The notes: generated by a model not told the origin, from the sequence alone. Positions 17,303 through 25,753 are shown, counted from the stretch's first letter. The stretch is 64,000 bases of DNA from Streptomyces yatensis (GCF_018069625.1 NZ_CP072941.1:8742001-8806000), one strand, 5' to 3'. Numbers and translations: made by a program.

Positions 17303-17316
17303 ATCCGTTCGATGTC

Positions 17317-17352
17317 TTGACCGTGAACGGACAGACGGTATGGTCTAGACCT
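17317..17352 (+). promoter_or_regulatory. LPMO promoter overlapped by a DasR-like operator
   Basis: TTGACC (17317-17322) and TATGGT (17339-17344) are spaced 16 bases apart. The -10 overlaps TGGTCTAGACCT (17341-17352), an 11-of-12 match to the dre core TGGTCTAGACCA. Binding by DasR, the N-acetylglucosamine-responsive GntR repressor, would therefore block the promoter until aminosugar phosphates accumulate. Binding itself is inferred. Confidence 0.7.
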
Positions 17353-17488
17353 AGTGCGGAGCGGTCTCGTGGCCGCCTTTGCGGTCCATGGAGCGTTCCG
17401 TCGCAGCCACCCCCCACATCCCCCCACATCCTGACCTTCGGTAAGGGCTTCCCGTCCGGCGTGGCGCCCTCACCGCTAAGGAGTTGGC

Positions 17489-18007
17489 ATGAACATGAAA
17501 CGCAGGGTGTCCGTCTTCGTCGGCGCGGGTATAGCGCCTCTGATCGCGCTGAGCCTCCCGGCGGGCGAGGCAAGCGCGCACGGCTACATCTCGAACCCGC
17601 CGAGCCGTCAGGCACAGTGCGCCGCCGGAACCGTGGCCTGCGGTGACATCAAGTACGAGCCGCAGAGCGTCGAAGGCCCCAAGGGCCTGACGAGCTGCAG
17701 CGGTGGCAATTCGCGGTTCGCCGAACTCGACGACGACAGCAAGGGCTGGGCCGTCACGCCGGTCCCGTCCAAGGCGAGCTTCACCTGGAAGCTGACCGCG
17801 CGTCACGCGACCAACACCTGGCAGTACTTCGTCGGCGGTCAGAAGATCGCGGAGATCAACGACGGCGGGGCGCAGCCGGGCGAGACCGTCACCCACCAGG
17901 TCGACTTCGGCGGCCTGAAGGGCAAGCAGAAGGTTCTCGCGGTCTGGAACATCGCGGACACCTCCAACGCCTTCTACGCCTGCATCGATGTGAACGTCGG
18001 CGGCTGA
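17489..18007 (+). CDS. secreted AA10 lytic polysaccharide monooxygenase
   Basis: A 172-residue precursor with a signal peptide ending ASA at residue 30, so His31 becomes the N terminus of the mature enzyme (HGYISNPPSR). With His106 in LTARHATNTW it forms the copper histidine brace, and Phe162 in NAFYACIDVN fills the usual axial aromatic position. Mature length is about 142 residues with no carbohydrate-binding module, the compact form typical of chitin-active Streptomyces LPMOs. It cleaves crystalline polysaccharide oxidatively outside the cell. AAGGAG precedes the ATG. The upstream DasR-like sites fit induction during chitin use. Chitin versus cellulose specificity is inferred from those sites and from family. 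Confidence 0.93.
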   Translation: MNMKRRVSVFVGAGIAPLIALSLPAGEASAHGYISNPPSRQAQCAAGTVACGDIKYEPQSVEGPKGLTSCSGGNSRFAELDDDSKGWAVTPVPSKASFTWKLTARHATNTWQYFVGGQKIAEINDGGAQPGETVTHQVDFGGLKGKQKVLAVWNIADTSNAFYACIDVNVGG

Positions 18008-18027
18008 ACGTACGCCACTGGACGTCG

Positions 18028-18054
18028 GGCCGGTCGTCGCCGAGACGGCCGGCC
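18028..18054. terminator. terminator between LPMO and converging hydrolase
   Basis: A hairpin with 11-base arms (GGCCGGTCGTC / GACGGCCGGCC, one G-T pair) and a 5-base loop sits between converging genes. It probably acts in both directions. Confidence 0.65.
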
Positions 18055-18098
18055 TTCGCCGTGTGCACGGCGTATGCGAAGGGGCGGGGACGGACGGC

Positions 18099-18908
18099 TC
18101 AGGTGCGCGGCCTGCCGGTGGCGTGGCCGTCGGCGAAGTCCCAGACCACCGGCAGCAGTTGTCCGGGCGTCTCGGACTGGGGCATATGGCCGGTGCCGGA
18201 CAGCAGGCGGAACTCGGCCTCCGGGACGGCCTGCGCGTACGCGCGTCCGTAGTCGGCGTCCACGATCTGGTCGCTCGCGCCCCATGCCACCAGGGTCGGG
18301 TGGGCAACCTTGGCCAGGCGCTCGGTCAGGGTGGGATCGGCCATGGCGTGGGGGCCCGCATACACCTGGAGGGTGGCGCGGTTGGTGGCCATGACCGCGC
18401 GCTGCGCCTCGGAGAGGGCGCTGGGGTCGAAGCGGAACTTCGACGGGTCGTGGAAGGAGAGGCGGGACAGCTCGACGGGGGTCAGGTCGAAGGTGTCGGC
18501 GATCGGGTGGCCGGGGACGTGGATCCCGACCGCGTTGACGAGGGTGACGCTGCTGATCCGGTCGTTGCCCAGGGTCGCCAGTTCGGCGGCGATCCAGCCG
18601 CCGATGGAGTTGCCGACGACGGCCACGTCCCGCAGATCGAGCGCGTCGAGCAGCTGTGCGTAGACCTGGGCCAGGGCGGTGACATCGGTCAGCCAGTCGG
18701 GGCGGGCGGTGCCGTCGAAGCCGGGGTGGACGGGGGAGAACACCCTGGCCGGCCGCTGCTCGGCGAGGAGGCCGGCGAACGGGGCGACAGTCTGTGGGCC
18801 GCCGCCTCCGTGCAGAAGCAGAAAGGGGTGTCCCTGCCGGCCGTGGAGGTCGACCGAGACATCGAGGGTGCCCTGGCCGAGTGTGAGGGTGTGGGTGGTG
18901 CGGGTCAT
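18099..18908 (-). CDS. alpha/beta hydrolase
   Basis: A 269-residue alpha/beta-hydrolase-fold enzyme with HGGGGPQTVAPFAG as oxyanion strand, nucleophile elbow VVGNSIGGWIA (Ser in GNSIG), acid in GASDQIVDADY and final His in GTGHMPQSETP. GAGGAG lies directly before the ATG at 18908. It follows the cupin gene on the same strand with 53 bases between, so the two probably form an operon controlled by the divergent TetR protein at 19548. The substrate is unknown; pairing with a cupin suggests degradation or detoxification of a small organic compound. Confidence 0.87.
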   Translation of the reverse strand: MTRTTHTLTLGQGTLDVSVDLHGRQGHPFLLLHGGGGPQTVAPFAGLLAEQRPARVFSPVHPGFDGTARPDWLTDVTALAQVYAQLLDALDLRDVAVVGNSIGGWIAAELATLGNDRISSVTLVNAVGIHVPGHPIADTFDLTPVELSRLSFHDPSKFRFDPSALSEAQRAVMATNRATLQVYAGPHAMADPTLTERLAKVAHPTLVAWGASDQIVDADYGRAYAQAVPEAEFRLLSGTGHMPQSETPGQLLPVVWDFADGHATGRPRT

Positions 18909-18961
18909 GTGCTGCTCCTCAAGTGGACTGGTTTTGCAAGTGAGTTGGCCGGGGCCGGTCG

Positions 18962-19420
18962 TCAGGCGAAGTCGGTCGCGGGGACCGTTGCGTAGTGGCT
19001 CATGGCCTCTGCGGTCGCCTTCGGGGTGAGCTCCCGGCCGTCGGCGATCATGTTCCGCAGGTCGCGGAAGTACTGCACATACAGGTCGGGCGTGAAGGTG
19101 TTGAGCACCACCGCGTGGGTGTCGCCGTGGTTGGCGAAGGTGTGCGGTGCGCCGGGCGGGATCATCACGAGCGTGCCGGCCGGGGCCACATGGGTCGTCT
19201 CCCCGACGGTGAAGTGCACGGTGCCGGAGACGACGTAGAAGCCCTCGTCGTGCTCGGCGTGGCGGTGCTGCGGCGGCCCCTGGGTGTGCGGGGCGATGGT
19301 GATCTCTCCGATGCCCAGGCGGTGCCCGGTGGTGCCGCCGTCCTCGAGGATGCGCATCCGCGTGGGGCCGAGCTGGATCGACTCGCCGCCGTCCGGGCCG
19401 ACCACGGAAACCCTGTTCAT
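18962..19420 (-). CDS. cupin domain-containing protein
   Basis: A 152-residue single-domain cupin. Motif 1 is PQHRHAEHDEGFYVVSG, giving two His and a Glu as metal ligands, and motif 2 is IPPGAPHTFANHGD with a further His, so a metal site is complete. Such proteins act as dioxygenases, isomerases or ligand-binding proteins. It is the first gene of a two-gene unit with the hydrolase at 18099 and faces the TetR regulator across an interval with two dyads. Confidence 0.87.
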   Translation of the reverse strand: MNRVSVVGPDGGESIQLGPTRMRILEDGGTTGHRLGIGEITIAPHTQGPPQHRHAEHDEGFYVVSGTVHFTVGETTHVAPAGTLVMIPPGAPHTFANHGDTHAVVLNTFTPDLYVQYFRDLRNMIADGRELTPKATAEAMSHYATVPATDFA

Positions 19421-19444
19421 CGCTGCCTCCTTCGTGAGAGCTGG

Positions 19445-19502
19445 CTCTCATGAGAGTAGAGAGAGCGAATTCGTTATGCAAGTCCACTCTCATGACGAGA
19501 GT
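19445..19502. promoter_or_regulatory. paired operators between cupin and TetR genes
   Basis: A perfect palindrome CTCTCATGAGAG (19445-19456) and an inverted repeat ACTCTC-ATGAC-GAGAGT (19486-19502) share the half-site CTCTCATGA. They lie between divergent genes, as expected for autoregulated TetR control of the cupin-hydrolase unit. Confidence 0.7.
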
Positions 19503-19547
19503 GAGTTGCTACGATTGCGGAGTTGAACGAAGAGGAGGGGTTCTGCG

Positions 19548-20153
19548 ATGACTGCGCAGACGGGCAGCGGCCGTATCAACCAAAAACAGCGCACCCGCAC
19601 GGCGATCGTGGCGGCGGCCCGCGAACTCATCGGCACGGGCGCGGAGGTGACCATGCCGCTGGTGGCCCGCGCGGCGCTGGTCTCCGAGGCCACCGCCTAT
19701 CGGTACTTCCCCGACCTCCAGTCGCTGATCAGCGAGGCGCTGGCGGGCGTCTGGCCGTCACCCGCCGAGGCGCTCGCACCGGTCGCGGACTCCGCCGACC
19801 CCGTCGAGCGCACCGCCTTCGCCTGCGAGTTCCTGCTGCGCGGTGTGCTCGCCCGCGAGGGGGCGGTGCGGGCGATGATCGCGGCCACCATCACCAAGCC
19901 CGCCACCGCGACCGCGCGGCCCGGAATCCGCTTCGGGCTCATCGACCATGCGCTCCGGCCGCTCGACGCCACCCTCGGGGCGACGGATCCGGAAGCGTTC
20001 GCCCAGCTCAAACGGGATCTCGCGGTGGTCGTGAGCGCCGAGGCGCTCTTCACCCTCATGGATCTGTGCGGGCTCGATCCGCAGACCGCCGTGGCCAGTG
20101 CGGTGCGCACCGCGACCAGCTTGACGCAGGCCGCGGTGCGCACGATCGAGTAG
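19548..20153 (+). CDS. TetR family transcriptional regulator
   Basis: A 201-residue TetR protein preceded by GAGGAGG. The N-terminal HTH reads QRTRTAIVAAARELI, then MPLVARAALVSEATAYRYFPDLQSLI, with the family's YRYF motif. The C-terminal ligand-binding half is of unknown specificity. Its position opposite the cupin/hydrolase operon, with two matching dyads in the gap, makes it the probable repressor of that operon and of itself. Confidence 0.88.
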   Translation: MTAQTGSGRINQKQRTRTAIVAAARELIGTGAEVTMPLVARAALVSEATAYRYFPDLQSLISEALAGVWPSPAEALAPVADSADPVERTAFACEFLLRGVLAREGAVRAMIAATITKPATATARPGIRFGLIDHALRPLDATLGATDPEAFAQLKRDLAVVVSAEALFTLMDLCGLDPQTAVASAVRTATSLTQAAVRTIE

Positions 20154-20186
20154 CGGTTCGGGGCGCCATCAAGCGGCACACAGCGG

Positions 20187-21410
20187 CTACCGGGGTCCGT
20201 ACGTCAGCCTCCGCAGCACCTTCTCGGCGGGCCCCGGAAGCGAACGCCGCTGCAGGAGATGGGCCCCGGCCACCGTGGCGAGCCAGACGAAAACCGCGCT
20301 CAGGCAGGCGGTGAGCGTCGGGCTGCCGGTGCGCTCTCCGAGCGCGAGGGTGAAGGGGGAGAGCAGCAGCACCCATGCGAGCGACTGGAACAGATAGCCG
20401 CTCAGCGACCGCTGGCCCAGGGCCGCGAGCGCCGCCACCGGGAGCTTCGGCCGCGCGTCGGAACGGGCCTTCGACAGTCGTAGGGCGAGGAGCCCGAAGA
20501 GCGCCACATATCCGGGGCCGCCGAACTGGCCGCTCACTTCGTACAGCAACAGGAACGCGTCCGCGGTGGCGCCGTCGACATGCACGAATCCCGCGCTGAC
20601 GAGGCCGATCGGCGCCCCGCCCGCGAAGGCGATGCCGAGCGCGATCACGGCGGTGCGGATCAGCAGGCGCCGGTGCCGCGCCGGGTCCTCCAGTACGCCA
20701 CGGCGCGCGCCCCACGCGCCCAGCCAGACGATCACGATGAACGGCAGGACGGTCAGCGTGTGGATCGGCCACTCGCCGAGCCGGTCGGCCACGGACGCGG
20801 CGTAGTCGGGGGCGGTGAGCGAATCGACACCGTCCGTCGGTACGGCGGCGGACCCTGATGTGCTGTTCGTGGCGTGGTACACGGCGATGGCCGCCACCAC
20901 GGCGACGTAGACCACCATCCAGCCCCACAGCCACAGCACGACGCGCTGCACCCGCTCGCCGCGGCGCAGCAGCAACAGGGTGAAGAGGATGCCGACGATG
21001 CCGTAGGCCCCGAGGAAGTCACCGAAGTTGAGCAGCGCGGCGTGCACGAGGCCGAAGGCGATGAGCCACGCATTGCGTCTCAGCAGCACCGAGCGCGCCG
21101 CGCCGGGCCCGGCGCCCTGCGCGTCCTGCCTGCGGGTGAGCTGCACCAGCCCGTAGCCGAACATCACGGCGAACATCGGATAGGCGCGGGCGTGCACGAA
21201 GACGAACATGGCGAGGTTGAATCCGCGCTCCCAGCCGTGGGGGGACGCCTCGGCGCCCGGCTGGTTGCCGAAGGCAGCCACCGCGGCGTTCGCGAGCGCG
21301 ATGAACAAGAGCATGGTGCCCCGGGCCAGGTCGGGCGCCAGGGCCCGTTCGGTCCGGCGCACAGGGCCCCGGGCGGGGCCCGGGGCATGGGACTGCGTTA
21401 TGGCTGTCAC
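20187..21410 (-). CDS. DUF418 domain-containing membrane protein
   Basis: A 407-residue polytopic membrane protein with about ten hydrophobic segments. DLARGTMLLFIALANAAVAAFG near the N terminus and the C-terminal LSGYLFQSLAWVLLLSPF are typical of the YeiB/DUF418 family, whose function is unknown. I prefer the GTG at 21410 because GGAGAGAG lies 6 bases before it; an ATG eight codons upstream (21434) has no ribosome site. It is divergent from a TetR regulator with a dyad spanning both promoters, suggesting ligand-responsive expression. Confidence 0.85.
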   Translation of the reverse strand: MTAITQSHAPGPARGPVRRTERALAPDLARGTMLLFIALANAAVAAFGNQPGAEASPHGWERGFNLAMFVFVHARAYPMFAVMFGYGLVQLTRRQDAQGAGPGAARSVLLRRNAWLIAFGLVHAALLNFGDFLGAYGIVGILFTLLLLRRGERVQRVVLWLWGWMVVYVAVVAAIAVYHATNSTSGSAAVPTDGVDSLTAPDYAASVADRLGEWPIHTLTVLPFIVIVWLGAWGARRGVLEDPARHRRLLIRTAVIALGIAFAGGAPIGLVSAGFVHVDGATADAFLLLYEVSGQFGGPGYVALFGLLALRLSKARSDARPKLPVAALAALGQRSLSGYLFQSLAWVLLLSPFTLALGERTGSPTLTACLSAVFVWLATVAGAHLLQRRSLPGPAEKVLRRLTYGPR

Positions 21411-21472
21411 CTGGAACTCTCTCCGTCCTGACATGAGGGCCCATGGGGCAACGGGACATGAGCGAGCCCTCG

Positions 21473-21527
21473 GCGCACGCTTAGTATAAGGGATAATCTA
21501 TATGAGAGAAACTAAGTAGCCGTGCGC
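21473..21527. promoter_or_regulatory. divergent promoter/operator between DUF418 and TetR genes
   Basis: This AT-rich island has nested inverted repeats: outer GCGCACG / CGTGCGC and inner TTAGT / ACTAA. It contains -10-like GATAAT (plus strand) and TATACT (minus strand). The layout fits one repressor controlling both genes. Confidence 0.55.
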
Positions 21528-21573
21528 CATGATGTACCTGGTGAGCAACCGAGGTACGAGAAGGAGAAGCGCC

Positions 21574-22365
21574 ATGTCGGCCGAGCAGGACGAGGCGCCC
21601 GCCGAGCTGGCCCGCCTGTGGAGGCTCCCGGTATCGGCCTCCGGCCTCGGCCGGCCCGCCGCGCTCGACACCGAGCGCGTGGTGCGTACGGGGGTGGAAC
21701 TGGCGGACCGCGACGGGCTGGCGGGCGCGACGCTGCCGAAGATCGCGAAGGAGCTGGGCGTCTCCCCGATGTCCCTCTACCGCCATGTCGGATCCAAGGA
21801 CGAGCTCCTCGTCCTCATGCGGGACCTGGCGCTCGGCGCTCCGCCCGAGGTCGAGACCGCTCCCGGCCAGTGGCGTGCGGGGCTACGGCAGTGGACCGTC
21901 GCGCAGCGGCTGGTCCACCACGACCGGCCCTGGCTTCCCCGGCTCCCCATCGCGGGGCCGCCGATGGGGCCTCATGAGATCGCGTGGATGGAAGCGGGCC
22001 TGAGCGCGCTGAGCGGCACGGAACTCGACTGGGCCGCGAAGGTCGGCAGTCTGACCCTGCTCAGCGGCTATGTGCGCCACGCGTCCCTGCTCGCCCAGGA
22101 ACACGCGCAGGGCAGGAGCGAGACGGGCCTGAGTCAGGAGGAGACCGAGCGGGCCTACGGCAGGACCCTGGCCCGGCTCATCACCCCGGACCGCTTTCCG
22201 CAGGTGGCGCTGCTTTTCTCCTCGGGCCTGTTCGAGGCGGCGCCCGATGGCGCGTACGACGACCCGGCGACCGACCATGACTTCGTCTTCGGCCTCGAAC
22301 GCGTCCTCGACGGGATCGCCGTGGCCGTCGACCGTGCGCGGACGGGGGAGGGGGCGGCGCCGTAA
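21574..22365 (+). CDS. TetR/AcrR family regulator, tetracycline-repressor-like C-terminal domain
   Basis: A 263-residue regulator; AAGGAG lies 7 bases before the ATG at 21574. After a short N-terminal extension comes the HTH: VVRTGVELADRDGLAGATLP, then KELGVSPMSLYRHVGSKDEL, which is the TetR(class B)-like arrangement with YRHV. The long C-terminal half (WRAGLRQWTVAQRLVHHDRPWL and beyond) is of the TetR_C type often controlling efflux or membrane proteins. Divergent DUF418 is the likely target. Confidence 0.88.
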   Translation: MSAEQDEAPAELARLWRLPVSASGLGRPAALDTERVVRTGVELADRDGLAGATLPKIAKELGVSPMSLYRHVGSKDELLVLMRDLALGAPPEVETAPGQWRAGLRQWTVAQRLVHHDRPWLPRLPIAGPPMGPHEIAWMEAGLSALSGTELDWAAKVGSLTLLSGYVRHASLLAQEHAQGRSETGLSQEETERAYGRTLARLITPDRFPQVALLFSSGLFEAAPDGAYDDPATDHDFVFGLERVLDGIAVAVDRARTGEGAAP

Positions 22366-22440
22366 CGTGAGGGCTGGTGCGGCTTCCCGGCTCGGGCCCG
22401 GTGGCCAGGGCGGGGCGTCGTCGGGTGGGTGGCGGCGCGG

Positions 22441-22503
22441 GTCGACTCGGTGTCGGGGCAGGTCGACTCGGTGGCGGAGCAGGTCAACTCGGTGTCGGGG
22501 CAG
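22441..22503. repeat. three 21-bp tandem repeats
   Basis: Three head-to-tail copies (22441, 22462, 22483) of a GTCGACTCGGTG-type unit lie between the TetR gene and the RsbW-like gene, overlapping the latter's 3' end. On the minus strand they would encode PTPSRPA-type heptads. Confidence 0.85.
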
Positions 22504-22945
22504 CGGCACGCCCCCTCGCCCGCCCCTGCCGGGCGACGATCGCGTTCACGGTCTTGCCGTCCGGCTCCTCGTTCACGGCCGTGGCCGTGGCCATGTCGCA
22601 GATCATCGCCCAGCCGAATCCGCCGCCCTCTCCGCGGACATCCGGAGTGCGCCGCTGGGGTGGTACGCGGCTGGCATCACCCACGGCGATGGCGATGGCG
22701 TCGGGCTGGGCCGACAGGCGCAGCGAGCAGAACCGGCCCCCCGAGTGCCGTACGGCATTGGTGACAAGCTCCGAAACGACCAGCACCACCGCCTCGGCGG
22801 CGCCCTGATCGGGCGCCGGATGCAGGCTCTCCAGGAAGGTGCCGGTGAGATGCCGTGCGTGCGAGGCCGCTTCGGGGCGGCACTCCAGGGTCGCCCGGAG
22901 CGCGGACGGCTGGGTGGCCGTCCGCTGGGCCGTGGCGGTGTGCAT
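22484..22945 (-). CDS. ATP-binding protein, RsbW-like anti-sigma/HATPase
   Basis: A 153-residue single HATPase_c domain. The N box is VVSELVTNAVRHSGG and the later ATP-lid region is GEGGGFGWAMICDMA. This architecture is extremely common in Streptomyces, where such proteins act as serine kinases/anti-sigma factors or unknown regulators. AGGTGA is positioned for the ATG at 22945; a GTG three codons earlier is possible. The stop codon is a TGA created inside the third copy of a 21-bp repeat; the other copies have CGA there, so an ancestral form may have had a Pro-rich tail. Confidence 0.87.
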   Translation of the reverse strand: MHTATAQRTATQPSALRATLECRPEAASHARHLTGTFLESLHPAPDQGAAEAVVLVVSELVTNAVRHSGGRFCSLRLSAQPDAIAIAVGDASRVPPQRRTPDVRGEGGGFGWAMICDMATATAVNEEPDGKTVNAIVARQGRARGRAAAPTPS

Positions 22946-23059
22946 GACGCTCACCTCGTTTCATCGGGTGTGTTTCTCGCGGTTGACGATGCAGACGCGC
23001 TTACCCGATGCGACGCTTCCGAAAAGGGGCGTCTCAGGATCCCTTTCCCAAGGGGTGTC

Positions 23060-24094
23060 TCAGGACCCCTTTCCGTAGGTGCGCGGTGCGGAGGTGGACG
23101 GCGGCAGATCGCCGTTGAAACGGGTGTCCACGTAGTCGGCGAACTGGAAGCGGCGCGGGGTGAGCTTCAGCTTCGCGAAGGCGTCCGCGATCTCCTGCTC
23201 GGAGGCGACGGCGGGCTTGTCGACCGCGACGTACACCCGGGTGCCGTTGGTCCGCTTCACGGAGTCCAGCGCCACCTGGTACGGCAGCCCGGTCTCCTTG
23301 CCCCACACCTTGGCCCACTCCTCGGGGTGCTCGTAGACCCAGTCCTGGGCCCGGCGCAGCCGCCCGAGATAGTCCTTGATGACCTTCGCCTTCTTCGCGT
23401 CCTCGAGGGAGGAGGGGTTGGCGACCTGGAAGTTGAGGCCGTTGACCACACCCTTGCCCGTGGTGAGCACCCGCCCGTCCGACTGGCGCAGCGCCTGGGA
23501 GGTGTACGGGTCCCAGACGGCCCAGGCGTCCACCTTGCCGCGGGTGAAGGCGGCCAGGGCGTCGGCGGGCTGCAGAAACTTGACCTGTACGTCCTTGATG
23601 GACAGCCCGGCCTTGGCGAGCGAGGCGACCAGCTGGTAGTGGGCGGAGCTGCCCTGAGCGACCGCCACCGACTTGCCCTTGAGGTCGCCGGCCTTCTTCA
23701 GCGGCGACCCCTTCTTGACCAGGATCGCCTCGCCGTCGGCCGTGCCGTGCTTGGCGGCCACGACCTTGATGTCCGACTTGGCGGCCGCGGCGAAGACGGG
23801 CGGGGTGTTGCCGACCCCGCCGATGTCCACGGCCTTGGCGCTCACGGCCTCCAGGATCGGCGGGCCGGAGGTGAACGTCGACCACTTGATCTTGTAGGGA
23901 AGGTTGTCGAGCTGCCCGGCGGCGCGCAGCACCGCCTCGTCGTTGCCCTTCTGATCGCCGACGTTGAGGGTCACATCGCCCTTGCCGTCGGTGTTGCCGG
24001 AGGAGCCGGAACCGTTGTGCGGCGACGAACTGACGCAGGCGGACAGCAGCAGGGCGAGGGGGAGGGACAGGGCGGGGAGGATGCGCCGTCTCAT
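23060..24094 (-). CDS. sulfonate-type ABC transporter substrate-binding lipoprotein
   Basis: A 344-residue lipoprotein (signal peptide ending LLLSAC) of the SsuA/TauA class. Diagnostic segments are DVTLNVGDQKGNDEAVLRAAG at the start of the mature protein, KWSTFTSGPPILEAVSAKAVDIGGVG and FTRGKVDAWAVWDPYTSQAL. It would capture an alkanesulfonate or similar compound outside the membrane for the adjacent permease and ATPase. The cysteine-type leader peptide ahead of the operon supports a sulfur-related substrate over nitrate or pyrimidine precursors. Confidence 0.88.
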   Translation of the reverse strand: MRRRILPALSLPLALLLSACVSSSPHNGSGSSGNTDGKGDVTLNVGDQKGNDEAVLRAAGQLDNLPYKIKWSTFTSGPPILEAVSAKAVDIGGVGNTPPVFAAAAKSDIKVVAAKHGTADGEAILVKKGSPLKKAGDLKGKSVAVAQGSSAHYQLVASLAKAGLSIKDVQVKFLQPADALAAFTRGKVDAWAVWDPYTSQALRQSDGRVLTTGKGVVNGLNFQVANPSSLEDAKKAKVIKDYLGRLRRAQDWVYEHPEEWAKVWGKETGLPYQVALDSVKRTNGTRVYVAVDKPAVASEQEIADAFAKLKLTPRRFQFADYVDTRFNGDLPPSTSAPRTYGKGS

Positions 24095-24170
24095 GTCAGC
24101 GGGTCCGTTCGGGTAGTACGAGAAGTTCGGGGAGATCGCGAGGGGACGCGACCGGGGAAACCAGGCGCCG

Positions 24171-24971
24171 TCAGGCGACCTTGTGGACGGCCGGCTCGGG
24201 CGCCTTCACACCCAGCCGGTCCAGAAGCTCGGTGCGCAGCTCGGCGAGGAGCGGATCGGCGATGTCACGCGGCCGGTCCCGGTCGACCCGGACCTGATGC
24301 GCGATCACGCCCCCGTCCATCACCAGGACGCGATCGGCGAGCAGCAGTGCCTCCTCCACGTCATGCGTGACCAGCAGCACCGCGCAGCCGCGCCGCTGCC
24401 ACAACTCGGCGACCAGTTGCTGGGCCGTGATCCGGGTGAGCGCGTCCAGCGCGCCGAACGGCTCGTCCAGCAGCAGCAGATCGGGCTCGCGCACCAGCGC
24501 CCGGGCGAGCGAGGCGCGCTGGGCCTCACCCCCCGAGAGGGTCTTGGGCCAGGCGTCGACGCGGTGGCCGAGGCCGACCTCCGTCAGCGCCCGCTCGGCC
24601 ACGGCCCGCCCCGGGCGGCCGGGCAGCCCGAGCAGCACATTGCGCCAGACCCGCTTCCAGGGCATCAGCCGCGGCGCCTGGAAGGCGACGGCCTTGCGAC
24701 GCGGCACCAGCACCTCGCCCTCGATCTCCCGGTCGAGCCCGGCCAGCACCCGCAGCAGTGTGGACTTGCCGCAGCCGCTGCGGCCGAGCAGTGCCACGAA
24801 CTCGCCCGGTTCTACGTCGAGTTGGAGGTTGTCGATGACCGCGCGGCCGTCGAAGGAGCGGGTCAGCGAACGAACGCGCACCGCCGCCCCGCCGTTCTCT
24901 CCCCCCGCCACCTTCTCCTTCTCCAACTCCTTCTCCGGAGAGTTCACTTGCCGGTGAAGTTCGGTCGCCAT
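24171..24971 (-). CDS. ABC transporter ATP-binding protein (SsuB-like)
   Basis: A 266-residue ABC ATPase. Walker A GRSGCGKST is at residues 63-71, signature LSGGEAQRASLARAL, Walker B LLLLDEPFGALDA, and the switch histidine in LLVTHDVEEAL. The short VPRRKAVAFQAPRLMPWKRV Q-loop region is typical of the nitrate/sulfonate/taurine importer family. It overlaps the permease gene by 28 bases, showing translational coupling. Confidence 0.9.
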   Translation of the reverse strand: MATELHRQVNSPEKELEKEKVAGGENGGAAVRVRSLTRSFDGRAVIDNLQLDVEPGEFVALLGRSGCGKSTLLRVLAGLDREIEGEVLVPRRKAVAFQAPRLMPWKRVWRNVLLGLPGRPGRAVAERALTEVGLGHRVDAWPKTLSGGEAQRASLARALVREPDLLLLDEPFGALDALTRITAQQLVAELWQRRGCAVLLVTHDVEEALLLADRVLVMDGGVIAHQVRVDRDRPRDIADPLLAELRTELLDRLGVKAPEPAVHKVA

Positions 24972-25753
24972 TGCAGCAGCAGCCTCTCCAGAGTGCGGAC
25001 GATGAAATCGGCGAGCAGGCCGAGGGCGGCGTAGACGATCAGGCAGACCACGATCACATCGGTCTGGAAGAACTCCCGCGCGCGGTTGAGCAGAAAGCCG
25101 ATCCCGTCATCGGCGTTGATGGTCTCGCCGAAGACCAGCGCCAGCCACGCGGTGGCGAGCGAGTAGCGCAGCCCGGTCATCGCGCCGGGGAGCGCCCCGG
25201 GCAGCACCACATGGCGGATCAGCCCCCAGCGGCCGAGCCCCAGGGCGGTCCCGGCCTCGATGAGCTGGGCGTCCACGCCGCGGATGCCCGCGTAGACGTT
25301 CAGATAGAGATGGAAGGTGACGCCCAGTGCGATGAGCGCGATCTTCGGGGCCTCGCCGATGCCCATCCAGATGATGAACAGCGGGATCATGCCGACCCAG
25401 GGGATGCTGCGCAGCATCTGCACACTCGCGTCGACGAGGTCCTCGCCGAGCCGGGAGAGCCCGGATATCAGCGCGAGCGCGACACCGGTCACCCCGCCGA
25501 TCAGCAGCCCGATCAGCACCCGCTGCACCGACACCAGCATGGCGTGCGGGAGGGTGCCGTCCTGGAGCAGGTCGGAGGCGGTACCGGCGATCGTGCCGGG
25601 CGAGGCCAGGATGTCGGAAGGCAACACACCGGTGGCGCTGGACACTTGCCAGAGCACCAGCAGCAGAAGGGGTCCGGTCGTGCGGCGCAGCCAGCGCGGC
25701 ACGGGGCGGCGGCGCGCGGAGAGCGGCACGACCGGTTCGAGAACCGGGGACAT
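24944..25753 (-). CDS. ABC transporter permease (SsuC-like)
   Basis: A 269-residue inner-membrane permease with about six transmembrane helices. The EAA-type loop is EAGTALGLGRWGLIRHVVLPGALPGAMTG written in two parts here: EAGTALGLGRWGLIRHVVLP and GALPGAMTGLRYSLATAW. GGAG precedes the ATG at 25753 by 6 bases; an upstream in-frame ATG lacks a ribosome site. It is the first structural gene of the importer operon, behind the leader peptide. Confidence 0.9.
   Translation of the reverse strand: MSPVLEPVVPLSARRRPVPRWLRRTTGPLLLLVLWQVSSATGVLPSDILASPGTIAGTASDLLQDGTLPHAMLVSVQRVLIGLLIGGVTGVALALISGLSRLGEDLVDASVQMLRSIPWVGMIPLFIIWMGIGEAPKIALIALGVTFHLYLNVYAGIRGVDAQLIEAGTALGLGRWGLIRHVVLPGALPGAMTGLRYSLATAWLALVFGETINADDGIGFLLNRAREFFQTDVIVVCLIVYAALGLLADFIVRTLERLLLQWRPNFTGK

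Larger units (their letters stand above)
17163..17488. other. 326-base regulatory interval upstream of the LPMO gene
   Basis: No gene is seen. The interval holds two DasR-like sites, a promoter and a C-rich untranslated leader of about 130 bases ending in the LPMO ribosome site AAGGAG. Confidence 0.6.
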
